This document shows, piece by piece, positions 24,109-37,557 of a DNA stretch of 64,000 bases. Under the pieces are notes generated by a model. The model did no database searches. It saw nothing but the letters and a program-made list of their open reading frames with translations, and was not told the origin of the DNA. Position 1 is the stretch's first letter, and every line of letters begins with the position of its first letter. This stretch comes from Luidia sarsii (taxonomy: Eukaryota > Echinodermata > Asteroidea > Paxillosida > Luidiidae). The stretch is from NCBI GenBank assembly GCA_949987565.1, contig OX465109.1, positions 21,472,799 through 21,536,798 of the forward strand. Reading direction: 5' to 3'. A program made the position numbers and the translations under genes.

Positions 24109-25364
24109 GGACAATGGCAGCTCAGAGAAACAGGTAGGGTCGCTCCCTTCTCCTGAAAATGTTTGAATAGAAATTGCCTCCGAATTCAGATATTTTGACT
24201 CGGGCCATTCGAGGAATCCTAGGGCTACTTTCAAGCCAAGTTTCAAGAATCAAAACCTAAAATGTAAAACGATATGAACACGCAAAGAATATATCTCTGC
24301 CCATAACCTGCAAAATCTGCGAATCAACGTCCGCTCGTATGAATACACAGTTGACACTCAGACGGATGAAGGGTCGTTGCCTTTCCGTGGAAAACCATCA
24401 AAAGAAATGTTATCCGAACTCAGTAACTTTAACACTTGTCGTTAGAGGAATTCTAGACCTCTTCTTAGGGCAAATTTGAATGTCGTCAGCATCATATTTA
24501 ATGAAATATTAATTTGCAAACCCTATCTTCCTACTCAGTTACTCTCTGCCGTCGACCATAATGCCAGCGACTGGACAATGGCAGCTCAGAGAAACAGGTA
24601 GTGTTGCTCCCTTCTCCTGAAAATGTTTGAATAGAAATTGACTCCGAATTCAGATGTTTTGACTCAGGCCATTCGAGGAATCCTAGGGCTACTTTCAAGC
24701 CAAGTTTCAAGGATGAAAACATAAAATGTAATACGATATGAACACGCAAGGAATATATCTCTGCCCATCATCTCCAAAATCTGCAAATCAACGTCCGCTC
24801 GTATGAATACACAGTTGACACTCAGACAGATGAAGGGTCGTTGCCTTTCCGATGAAAACCATCAAAAGAAATGTTCTCCAAACTCAGTAAATTTGACACC
24901 TGTTGTTAGAAGAACCCTAGTCCTCTTCCTAGGACAAATTTGAATGTCGTCAGCATCATATTTAATGAAATATTAATTTGCAAACCATATCTTCCTACTC
25001 AGTTACTCTCTGCCGTCGACCATAATGCCAGCGACTGGACAATGGCAGCTTATAGAAACAGGTAGGGTCGCTCCCTTCTCCTGAAAATGTTTGAATAGAA
25101 ATTGACTCCGAATTCAGATGTTTTGACTCAGGCCATTCGAGGAATCCTAGGGCTACTTTCAAGCCAAGTTTTAAGGATGAAAACCTAAAATGTAATACGA
25201 TATGAACACGCAAGGAATATATCTCTGCCATCACCTCCAAAATCTGCAAATCAACGTCCGCTCGTATGAATACACAGTTGACACTCAGACAGATGAAGGG
25301 TCGTTGCCTTTCCGTGGAAAACCATCAAAGGAAATGTTCTCCAAACTCAGTAACTTTAACACTT

Positions 25365-28300
25365 TTCGTTAGAGGAACCCTAGGCCTCTTCCTAGGGTAA
25401 ATTTGAATGTCGTCAGCATCATATTTAATGAAATATTAATTTGCAAACCCTCTTTTTCGACTCAGTCACTCTCTGCCGTCGACCATTATGCCAGCGACTA
25501 GGCAATGGCAGCTCAGAGAAACTGGTAGGGTCGCTCCCTTCTCCTGAAAATGTTTGAATAGAAATTGACTCCAAATTCAGATATTTTGACTCGGGCCATT
25601 CGAGGAATCCTAGGGCTACTTTCAAGCAAAGTTTCAAGAATCAAAACCTAAAATGTAAAACGATATAAACACGCAAGGAATATATCTCTGCCCATCACCT
25701 CCAAAATCTGCGAATCAACGTCCGCTCATATAAATACACAGTTGACACTCAGACAGATGAAGGGTCGTTGCCTTTCCGTGGAAAACCATCAAAAGAAATG
25801 TTCTCCAAACTCAGTAACTTTAACACTTGTCGTTAGAAGAACCCTAGGCCTCTTCCTAGGACAAATTTGAATGTCGTCAGCATAATGTTTAATGAGATAT
25901 TAATTTGCAAACCCTATCTTGCTACTCAGTTACTCTCTGCCGTCGACCATAATGCCAGCGACTGGACAATGGCAGCTCAGAGAAACAGGTAGGGTCGCTC
26001 CCTTCTCCTGAAAATGTTTGAATAGAAATTGACTCCGAATTCAGATGTTTTGACTCAGGCCACTGGAGGAATCCTAGGGCTACTTTCAAGCCAAGTTTCA
26101 ACAATCAAAACCTAAAATGTAATACGATATGAACACGCAAGGAATATATCTCTGCCCATTAGATCAAATATCTGCGAATCAACGTCCGCTCGTATAATTA
26201 CACAGTTGACACTCAGACAGATGAAGGGTCGATGCCTTCCCCTGCATAACCATCAAAAGAAATGTTCTCCAAACTCAGTAACTTTAACACTTGTCGTTAG
26301 AGGAACCCTAGGCCTCTTCCTAGGGTAAATTCGAATGTCGTCAGCATCATATTTAATGAAATATTAATTTGCAAACCCTATATTCCTACTCAGTTACTCT
26401 CTGCCGTCGACCATAATGCCAGCGACTGGACAATGGCAGCTCAGAGAAACAGGTAGGGTCGCTCCCTTCTCCTGAAATTGTTTGAATAGAAATTGACTCC
26501 GAATTCAGATGTTTTGACTCAGGCCACTGGAGGAATCGTAGGGCTACTTTCAAGCCAAGTTTCAACAATCAAAACCTAAAATGTAAAAAGATATGAACAC
26601 GCAAAGAATATATCTCTGCCCATCACCTGCAAAATCTGCGAATCAACGTCCGCTCGTATGAATACACAGTTGACACTCAGACGAATGAAGGGTCGTTGCC
26701 TTTCCGTGGAAAACCATCAAAAGAAATGTTCTCCAAACTAAGTAACTTTGACACCTGTTGTTAGAAGAACCCTAGTCCTCTTCCTAGGACAAATTTGAAT
26801 GTCGTCAGCATCTTAGTTAATGAGATATTAAATTTCAAACCGTATCTTTCTGCTCAGTCACTCTCTGCCGTCGACCATTATGCCAGCGACTGGACAATGG
26901 CAGCTCAGAGAAACAGGTAGGGTCGCTCCCTTCTCCTGAAAATGTTTGAATAGAAATTGACTCCGAATTCAGATGTTTTGACTCAGGCCATTCGAGGAAT
27001 CCTAGGGCTACTTTCAAGCCAAGTTTCAAGGATGAAAACCTAAAATGTAATACGATATGAACACGCAAGGAATATATCTCTGCCCATCACCTCCAAAATC
27101 TGCAAATCAACGTCCGCTCGTATGAATACACAGTTGACACTCAGACAGATGAAGGGTCGTTGCCTTTCCGTGGAAAACCATCAAAGGAAATGTTCTCCAA
27201 ACTCAGTAACTTTAACACTTGTCGTTAGAGGAACCCTAGGCCTCTTCCTAGGGTAAATTTGAATGTCGTCAGCATCATATTTAATGAAATATTAATTTGC
27301 AAACCCTATATTCCTACTCAGTTACTCTCTGCCGTCGACCATAATGCCAGCGACTGGACAATGGCAGCTCAGAGAAACAGGTAGGGTCGCTCCCTTTTCC
27401 TGAAAATGTTTGAATAGAAATTGACTCCGAATTCAGATATTTTGACTAGGGCCATTCGAGGAATCCTAGGGCTACTTTCAAGCCAAGTTTCAAGAATCAA
27501 AACCTAAAATGTAAAACGACATGAACACGCAAAGAATATATCTCTGCCCATAACCTGCAAAATCTGCGAATCAACGTCCGCTCATATGAATACACAGTTG
27601 ACACTCAGACGGATGAAGGGTCGTTGCCTTTCCGTGGAAAACCATCAAAAGAAATGTTATCCGAACTCAGTAACTTTAACACTTGTCGTTAGAGGAATTC
27701 TAGACCTCTTCTTAGGGCAAATTTGAATGTCGTCAGCATCATATTTAATGAAATATTAATTTGCAAACCCTATCTTCCTACTCAGTTACTCTCTGCCGTC
27801 GACCATAATGCCAGCGACTGGACAATGGCAGCTCAGAGAAACAGGTAGGGTCGCTCCCTTCTCCTGAAAATGTTTGAATAGAAATTGAATCCGAATTGAG
27901 ATGTGTTGACTCAGGCCATTCCAGGAATCCTAGGGCTACTTTCAAGCCAAGTTTCAAGAATCAAAACCTAAAATGTAATACGATATGAACACGCAAGGAA
28001 TATATCTCTGCCCAATAGATCAAATATCTGCGAATCAACGTCCGCTCGTATGAATACACAGTTGACACTCAGACAGATGAAGGGTCGTTGCCTTCCCCTG
28101 CATAACCATCAAAAGAAATGTTCTCCAAACTCAGTAACTTTAACACTTGTCGTTAGAAGAACCCTAGGCCTCTTCCTAGGGTAAATTTGAATGTCGTCAG
28201 CATCATATTTAATGAAATATTAATTTGCAAACCCTATATTCCTACTCAGTTACTCTCTGCCGTCGACCATAATGCCAGCGACTGGACAATGGCAGCTCAG

Positions 28301-30931
28301 AGAAACAGGTAGGGTCGCTCCCTTTTCCTGAAAATGTTTGAATAGAAATTGACTCCGAATTCAGATATTTTGACTCGGGCCATTCGAGGAATCCTAGGGC
28401 TACTTTCAAGCCAAGTTTCAAGAATCAAAACCTAAAATGTAAAACGATATGAACACGCAAAGAATATATCTCTGCCCATAACCTGCAAAATCTGCGAATC
28501 AACGTCCACTCGTATGAATACACAGTTGACACTCAGACGGATGAAGGGTCGTTGCCTTTCCGTGGAAAACCATCAAAAGAAATGTTATCCGAACTCAGTA
28601 ACTTTAACACTTGTCGTTAGAGGAATTCTAGACCTCTTCTTAGGGCAAATTTGAATGTCGTCAGCATCATATTTAATGAAATATTAATTTGCAAACCCTA
28701 TCTTCCTACTCAGTTACTCTCTGCCGTCGACCATAATGCCAGCGACTGGACAATGGCAGCTCAGAGAAACAGGTAGTGTCGCTCCCTTCTCCTGAAAATG
28801 TTTGAATAGAAATTGACTCCGAATTCAGATGTTTTGACTCAGGCCATTCGAGGAATCCTAGGGCTACTTTCAAGCCAAGTTTCAAGGATGAAAACATAAA
28901 ATGTAATACGATATGAACACGCAAGGAATATATCTCTGCCCATCATCTCCAAAAACTGCAAATCAACGTCCGCTCGTATGAATACACAGTTGACACTCAG
29001 ACAGATGAAGGGTCGTTGCCTTTCCGTGGAAAACCATAAAAAGAAATGTTCTCCAAACTCAGTAACTTTGACACCTGTTGTTAGAAGAACCCTAGTCCTC
29101 TTCCTAGGACAAATTTGAATGTCGTCAGCATCTTAGTTAATGAGATATTAAATTTCAAACCGTATCTTTCTGCTCAGTCACTCTCTGCCGTCGACCATTA
29201 TGCCAGCCACTGGACAATGGCAGCTCAGAGAAACAGGTAGGGTCGCTCCCTTCTCCTGAAATTGTTTGAATAGAAATTGACTCAGAATTCAGATGTTTTG
29301 ACTCAGGCCACTGGAGGAATCCTAGGGCTACTTTCAAGCCAAGTTTCAAGAATCAAAACCTAAAATGTAAAAAGATATGAACACGCAAAGAATATATCTC
29401 TGCCCATAACCTGCAAAATCTGCGAATCAACGTCCGCTCGTATGAATACACAGTTGACACTCAGACGAATGAAGGGTCGTTGCCTTTCCGTGGAAAACCA
29501 TCAATAGAAATGTTCTCCAAACTAAGTAACTTTGACACCTGTTGTTAGAAGAACCCTAGGCCTCTTCCTAGGACAAATTTGAATGTCGTCTGCATCTTAG
29601 TTAATGAGATATTAAATTTCAAACCGTATCTTTCTGCTCAGTCACTCTCTGCCGTCGACCATTATGCCAGCGACTGGACAATGGCAGCTCAGAGAAACAG
29701 GTAGGGTCGCTCCCTTCTCCTGAAAATGTTTGAATAGAAATTGCCTCCGAATTCAGATATTTTGACTCGGGCCATTCGAGGAATCCTAGGGCTACTTTCA
29801 AGCCAAGTTTCAAGAATCAAAACCTAAAATGTAAAACGATATGAACACGCAAAGAATATATCTCTGCCCATAACCTGCAAAATCTGCGAATCAACGTCCG
29901 CTCGTATGAATACACAGTTGACACTCAGACGGATGAAGGGTCGTTGCCTTTCCGTGGAAAACCATCAAAAGAAATGTTATCCGAACTCAGTAACTTTAAC
30001 ACTTGTCGTTAGAGGAATTCTAGACCTCTTCTTAGGGCAAATTTGAATGTCGTCAGCATCATATTTAATGAAATATTAATTTGCAAACCCTATCTTCCTA
30101 CTCAGTTACTCTCTGCCGTCGACCATAATGCCAGCGACTGGACAATGGCAGCTCAGAGAAACAGGTAGTGTTGCTCCCTTCTCCTGAAAATGTTTGAATA
30201 GAAATTGACTCCGAATTCAGATGTTTTGACTCAGGCCATTCGAGGAATCCTAGGGCTACTTTCAAGCCAAGTTTCAAGGATGAAAACATAAAATGTAATA
30301 CGATATGAACACGCAAGGAATATATCTCTGCCCATCATCTCCAAAATCTGCAAATCAACGTCCGCTCGTATGAATACACAGTTGACACTCAGACAGATGA
30401 AGGGTCGTTGCCTTTCCGATGAAAACCATCAAAAGAAATGTTCTCCAAACTCAGTAAATTTGACACCTGTTGTTAGAAGAACCCTAGTCCTCTTCCTAGG
30501 ACAAATTTGAATGTCGTCAGCATCATATTTAATGAAATATTAATTTGCAAACCATATCTTCCTACTCAGTTACTCTCTGCCGTCGACCATAATGCCAGCG
30601 ACTGGACAATGGCAGCTTATAGAAACAGGTAGGGTCGCTCCCTTCTCCTGAAAATGTTTGAATAGAAATTGACTCCGAATTCAGATGTTTTGACTCAGGC
30701 CATTCGAGGAATCCTAGGGCTACTTTCAAGCCAAGTTTTAAGGATGAAAACCTAAAATGTAATACGATATGAACACGCAAGGAATATATCTCTGCCATCA
30801 CCTCCAAAATCTGCAAATCAACGTCCGCTCGTATGAATACACAGTTGACACTCAGACAGATGAAGGGTCGTTGCCTTTCCGTGGAAAACCATCAAAGGAA
30901 ATGTTCTCCAAACTCAGTAACTTTAACACTT
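25365..30931 (+). repeat. 12-mer higher-order unit (5567 bp), copy 2
   Basis: From 25500 onward each position matches the one 5567 bp upstream, including aatcgtaggg (about 26534), gactagggcc (about 27444), gaattgagatgtg (about 27893), gccagccac (about 29204), cttatagaaac (about 30615) and the 1-bp-deleted tctgccatcacc (about 30796). The block is 5567 rather than 5568 bp because of that one missing base. The upstream private change cttcttatggc (about 23069) is absent here, so it arose after the copies separated. Confidence 0.9.
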
Positions 30932-33900
30932 GTCGTTAGAGGAACCCTAGGCCTCTTCCTAGGGTAAATTTGAATGTCGTCAGCATCATATTTAATGAAA
31001 TATTAATTTGCAAACCCTCTTTTTCGACTCAGTCACTCTCTGCCGTCGACCATTATGCCAGCGACTAGGCAGTGGCAGCTCAGAGAAACTGGTAGGGTCG
31101 CTCCCTTCTCCTGAAAATGTTTGAATAGAAATTGACTCCAAATTCAGATATTTTGACTCGGGCCATTCGAGGAATCCTAGGGCTACTTTCAAGCAAAGTT
31201 TCAAGAACCAAAACCTAAAATGTAAAACGATATAAACACGCAAGGAATATATCTCTGCCCATCACCTCCAAAATCTGCGAATCAACGTCCGCTCATATAA
31301 ATACACAGTTGACACTCAGACAGATGAAGGGTCGTTGCCTTTCCCTGGAAAACCATCAAAAGAAATGTTCTCCAAACTCAGTAACTTTAACACTTGTCGT
31401 TAGAAGAACCCTAGGCCTCTTCCTAGGACAAATTTGAATGTCGTCAGCATAATGTTTAATGTAATATTAATTTGCAAACCCTATCTTCCTACTCAGTTAC
31501 TCTCTGCCGTCGACCATAATGCCAGCGACTGGACAATGGCAGCTCAGAGAAACAGGTAGGGTCGCTCCCTTCTCCTGAAAATGTTTGAATAGAAATTGAC
31601 TCCGAATTCAGATGTGTTGACTCAGGCCATTCCAGGAATCCTAGGGCTACTTTCAAGCCAAGTTTCAAGAATCAAAACCTAAAATGTAATACGATATGAA
31701 CACGCAAGGAATATATCTCTGCCCATTAGATCAAATATCTGCGAATCAACGTCCGCTCGTATGAATACACAGTTGACACTCAGACAGATGAAGGGTCGTT
31801 GCCTTCCCCTGTATAACCATCAAAAGAAATGTTATCCGAACTCAGTAACTTTAACACTTGTCGTTAGAGGAATTCTAGACCTCTTCTTAGGGCAAATTTG
31901 AATGTCGTCAGCATCATATTTAATGAAATATTAATTTGCAAACCCTATCTTCCTACTCAGTTACTCTCTGCCGTCGACCATAATGCCAGCGACTGGACAA
32001 TGGCAGCTCAGAGAAACAGGTAGTGTCGCTCTCTTCTCCTGAAATTGTTTGAATAGAAATTGACTCCGAATTCAGATGTTTTGACTCAGGCCATTCGAGG
32101 AATCCTAGGGCTACTTTCAAGCCAAGTTTCAAGGATGAAAACATAAAATGTAATACGATATGAACACGCAAGGAATATATCTCTGCCCATCATCTCCAAA
32201 ATCTGCAAATCAACGTCCGCTCGTATGAATACACAGTTGACACTCAGACAGATGAAGGGTCGTTGCCTTTCCGTGGAAAACCATCAAAAGAAACGTTCTC
32301 CAAACTCAGTAACTTTGACACCTGTTGTTAGAAGAACCCTAGTCCTCTTCCTAGGACAAATTTGAATGTCGTCAGCATCTTAGTTAATGAGATATTAAAT
32401 TTCAAACCGTATCTTTCTGCTCAGTCACTCTCTGCCGTCAACCATTATGCCAGCGACTGGACAATGGCAGCTCATAGAAACAGGTAGGGTCGCTCCCTTC
32501 TCCTGAAAATGTTTGAATAGAAATTGACTCCGAATTCAGATGTTTTGACTCAGGCCATTCGAGGAATCCTAGGGCTACTTTCAAGCCAGGTTTCAAGGAT
32601 GAAAACCTAAAATGTAATACGATATGAACACGCAAGGAATATATCTCTGCCCATCACCTCCAAAATCTGCAAATCAACGTCCGCTCGTATAAATACACAG
32701 TTGACACTCAGACAGATGAAGGGTCGTTGCCTTTCCGTGGAAAACCATCAAAGGAAATGTTCTCCAAACTCAGTAACTTTAACACTTGTCGTTAGAGGAA
32801 CCCTAGGCCTCTTCCTAGGGTAAATTTGAATGTCGTCAGCGTCATATTTAATGAAATATTAATTTGCAAACCCTCTTTTTCGACTCAGTCACTCTCTGCC
32901 GTCGACCATTATGCCAGCGACTAGGCAGTGGCAGCTCAGAGAAACTGGTAGGGTCGCTCCCTTTTCCTGAAAATGTTTGAATAGAAATTGACTCCAAATT
33001 CAGATATTTTGACTCGGGCCATTCGAGGAATCCTAGGGCTACTTTCAAGCAAAGTTTCAAGAATCAAAACCTAAAATGTAAAACGATATAAACACGCAAG
33101 GAATATATCTCTGCCCATCACCTCCAAAATCTGCGAATCAACGTCCGCTCATATAAATACACAGTTGACACTCAGACAGATGAAGGGTCGTTGTCTTTCC
33201 GTGGAAAACCATCAAAAGAAATGTTCTCCAAACTCAGTAACTTTAACACTTGTCGTTAGAAGAACCCTAGGCCTCTTCCTAGGACAAATTTGAATGTCGT
33301 CAGCATAATGTTTAATGAGATATTAATTTCCAAACCCTATATTCCTACTCAGTTACTCTCTGCCGTCGACCATAATGCCAGCGACTGGACAATGGCAGCT
33401 CAGAGAAACAGGTAGGGTCGCTCCCTTCTCCTGAAAATGTTTGAATAGAAATTGACTCCGAATTCAGATGTTTTGACTCAGGCCACTGGAGGAATCCTAG
33501 GGCTACTTTCAAGCCAAGTTTCAACAATCAAAACCTAAAATGTAATACGATATGAACACGCAAGGAATATATCTCTGCCCATTAGATCAAATATCTGCGA
33601 ATCAACGTCCGCTCGTATAATTACACAGTTGACACTCAGACAGATGAAGGGTCGTTGCCTTCCCCTGCATAACCATCAAAAGAAATGTTCTCCAAACTCA
33701 GTAACTTTAACACTTGTCGTTAGAGGAACCCTAGGCCTCTTCCTAGGGTAAATTTGAATGTCGTCAGCATCATATTAAATGAAATATTAATTTGCAAACC
33801 CTATATTCCTACTCAGTTACTCTCTGCCGTCGACCATAATGCCAGCGACTGGACAATGGCAGCTCAGAGAAACAGGTAGGGTCGCTCCCTTCTCCTGAAA

Positions 33901-36900
33901 TTGTTTGAATAGAAATTGACTCCGAATTCAGATGTTTTGACTCAGGCCACTGGAGGAATCCTAGGGCTACTTTCAAGCCAAGTTTCAACAATCAAAACCT
34001 AAAATGTAAAAAGATATGAACACGCAAAGAATATATCTCTGCCCATCACCTGCAAAATCTGCGAATCAACGTCCGCTCGTATGAATACACAGTTGACACT
34101 CAGACGAATGAAGGGTCGTTGCCTTTCCGTGGAAAACCATCAAAAGAAATGTTCTCCAAACTAAGTAACTTTGACACCTGTTGTTAGAAGAACCCTAGTC
34201 CTCTTCCTAGGACAAATTTGAATGTCGTCAGCATCTTAGTTAATGAGATATTAAATTTCAAACCGTATCTTTCTGCTCAGTCACTCTCTGCCGTCGACCA
34301 TTATGCCAGCGACTGGACAATGGCAGCTCAGAGAAACAGGTAGGGTCGCTCCCTTCTCCTGAAAATGTTTGAATAGAAATTGACTCCGAATTCAGATATC
34401 TTGACTCGGGCCATTCGAGGAATCCTAGTGCTACTTTCAAGCAAAGTTTCAAGAATCAAAACCTAAAATGTAAAACGATATGAACACGCAAAGATTATAT
34501 CTCTGCCCATCACCTGCAAAATCTGCGAATCAACGTCCGCTCGCTTGAATACACAGTTGACACTCAGACGAATGAAGGGTCGTTGCCTTTCCGTGGAAAA
34601 CCATCAAAAGAAATGTTCTCCAAACTAAGTAACTTTGACACCTGTTGTTAGAAGAACCCTAGTCCTCTTCCTAGGACAAATTTGAATGTCGTCAGCATAT
34701 TAGTTAATGAGATATTAAATTTCAAACCGTATCTTTCTGCTCAGTCACTCTCTGCCGTCGACCATAATGCCAGCGACTGGACAATGGCAGCTCAGAGAAA
34801 CAGGTAGGGTCGCTCACTTCTCCTGAAAATGTTTGAATAGAAATTGACTCCGAATTCAGATGTTTTGACTCAGGCCACTGGAGGAATCCTAGGGCTACTT
34901 TCAAGCCAAGTTTCAACAATCAAAACCTAAAATGTAAAAAGATATGAACACGCAAAGAATATATCTCTGCCCATCACCTGCAAAATCTGCGAATCAACGT
35001 CCGCTCGTATGAATACACAGTTGACACTCAGACGAATGAAGGGTCGTTGCCTTTCCGTGGAAAACCATCAAAAGAAATGTTCTCCAAACTAAGTAACTTT
35101 GACACCTGTTGTTAGAAGAACCCTAGTCCTCTTCCTAGGACAAATTTGAATGTCGTCAGCATATTAGTTAATGAGATATTAAATTTCAAACCGTATCTTT
35201 CTGCTCAGTCACTCTCTGCCGTCGACCATAATGCCAGCGACTGGACAATGGCAGCTCAGAGAAACAGGTAGGGTCGCTCACTTCTCCTGAAAATGTTTGA
35301 ATAGAAATTGCCTCCGAATTCAGATATTTTGACTCGGGCCATTCGAGGAATCCTAGGGCTACTTTCAAGCCAAGTTTCAAGAATCAAAACCTAAAATGTA
35401 AAACGATATGAACACGCAAAGAATATATCTCTGCCATCACCTCCAAAATCTGCAAATCAACGTCCGCTCGTATGAATACACAGTTGACACTCAGACAGAT
35501 GAAGGGTCGTTGCCTTTCCGTGGAAAACCATCAAAGGAAATGTTCTCCAAACTCAGTAACTTTAACACTTGTCGTTAGAGGAACCCTAGGCCTCTTCCTA
35601 GGGTAAATTTGAATGTCGTCAGCATCATATTTAATGAAATATTAATTTGCAAACCCTCTTTTTCGACTCAGTCACTCTCTGCCGTCGACCATTATGCCAG
35701 CGACTAGGCAGTGGCAGCTCAGAGAAACTGGTAGGGTCGCTCCCTTCTCCTGAAAATGTTTGAATAGAAATTGACTCCGAATTCAGATGTGTTGACTCAG
35801 GCCATTCCAGGAATCCTAGGGCTACTTTCAAGCCAAGTTTCAAGAATCAAAACCTAAAATGTAATACGATATGAACACGCAAGGAATATATCTCTGCCAA
35901 TTAGATCAAATATCTGCGAATCAACGTCCGCTCGTATGAATACACAGTTGACACTCAGACAGATGAAGGGTCGTTGCCTTCCCCTGTATAACCATCAAAA
36001 GAAATGTTATCCGAACTCAGTAACTTTAACACTTGTCGTTAGAGGAATTCTAGACCTCTTCTTAGGGCAAATTTGAATGTCGTCAGCATCATATTTAATG
36101 AAATATTAATTTGCAAACCCTATCTTCCTACTCAGTTACTCTCTGCCGTCGACCATAATGCCAGCGACTGGACAATGGCAGCTCAGAGAAACAGGTAGTG
36201 TCGCTCCCTTCTCCTGAAATTGTTTGAATAGAAATTGACTCCGAATTCAGATGTTTTGACTCAGGCCATTCGAGGAATCCTAGGGCTACTTTCAAGCCAA
36301 GTTTCAAGGATGAAAACATAAAATGTACTACGATATGAACACGCAAGGAATATATCTCTGCCCGTCATCTCCAAAATCTGCAAATCAACGTCCGCTCGTA
36401 TGAATACACAGTTGACACTCAGACAGATGAAGGGTCGTTGCCTTTCCGTGGAAAACCATCAAAAGAAATGTTCTCCAAACTCAGTAACTTTGACACCTGT
36501 TGTTAGAAGAACCCTAGTCCTCTTCCTAGGACAAATTTGAATGTCGTCAGCATCTTAGTTAATGAGATATTAAATTTCAAACCGTATCTTTCTGCTCAGT
36601 CACTCTCTGCCGTCGACCATTATGCCAGCGACTGGACAATGGCAGCTCATAGAAACAGGTAGGGTCGCTCCCTTCTCCTGAAAATGTTTGAATAGAAATT
36701 GACTCCGAATTCAGATGTTTTGACTCAGGCCATTCGAGGAATCCTAGGGCTACTTTCAAGCCAGGTTTCAAGGATGAAAACCTAAAATGTAATACGATAT
36801 GAACACGCAAGGAATATATCTCTGCCCATCACCTCCAAAATCTGCAAATCAACGTCCGCTCGTATAAATACACAGTTGACACTCAGACAGATGAAGGGTC

Positions 36901-37557
36901 GTTGCCTTTCCGTGGAAAACCATCAAAGGAAATGTTCTCCAAACTCAGTAACGTTAACACTTGTCGTTAGAGGAACCCTAGGCCTCTTCCTAGGGTAAAT
37001 TTGAATGTCGTCAGCGTCATATTTAATGAAATATTAATTTGCAAACCCTCTTTTTCGACTCAGTCACTCTCTGCCGTCGACCATTATGCCAGCGACTAGG
37101 CAGTGGCAGCTCAGAGAAACTGGTAGGGTCGCTCCCTTTTCCTGAAAATGTTTGAATAGAAATTGACTCCAAATTCAGATATTTTGACTCGGGCCATTCG
37201 AGGAATCCTAGGGCTACTTTCAAGCAAAGTTTCAAGAATCAAAACCTAAAATGTAAAACGATATAAACACGCAAGGAATATATCTCTGCCCGTCATCTCC
37301 AAAATCTGCAAATCAACGTCCGCTCGTATGAATACACAGTTGACACTCAGACAGATGAAGGGTCGTTGCCTTTCCGTGGAAAACCATCAAAAGAAATGTT
37401 CTCCAAACTCAGTAACTTTGACACCTGTTGTTAGAAGAACCCTAGTCCTCTTCCTAGGACAAATTTGAATGTCGTCAGCATCTTAGTTAATGAGATATTA
37501 AATTTCAAACCGTATCTTTCTGCTCAGTCACTCTCTGCCGTCGACCATTATGCCAGC
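29208..37557 (+). repeat. 18-mer higher-order unit (8350 bp), copy 1
   Basis: Eighteen monomers minus two bases. The rare gccagccac (variant 29208) recurs at 37558; position 45908 has the common gccagcgac. The two missing bases are the two deleted-C monomers each copy contains (about 30796 and 35435 here). By eye I found only a handful of differences from copy 2, among them aaaacgata (34.47 kb) against aaaactata (42.82 kb), gactccgaattc against gacaccgaattc (42.73 kb), and gtaacgtt (36.95 kb) against gtaacttt (45.30 kb). It overlaps the end of the 12-mer copy. Confidence 0.92.
36338..37265 (+). repeat. Dimer unit (928 bp), shifted image of the 44.7-kb dimer
   Basis: This pair of monomers equals 44688-45615 at 8350 bp. 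It is followed by only the first ~290 bp of the second dimer copy (37266-37557) before the 18-mer junction cuts in. The dimer duplication therefore already existed when the 18-mer was copied. Confidence 0.8.

Larger units (their letters stand above)
15622..25364 (+). repeat. 12-mer higher-order unit, copy 1, enlarged by the nested nonamer
   Basis: The uncommon cacttttcg (variant T at 15622) reappears at 25365, and the matching position 30932 has the usual G. The distance from 15622 to 25365 is 9743 bp, exactly 5567 + 4176. So a 5567-bp block (12 monomers minus one base) was duplicated, and copy 1 also carries the extra 4176-bp nonamer. The simplest order is 12-mer duplication first and nonamer duplication inside copy 1 second. 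Confidence 0.85.
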
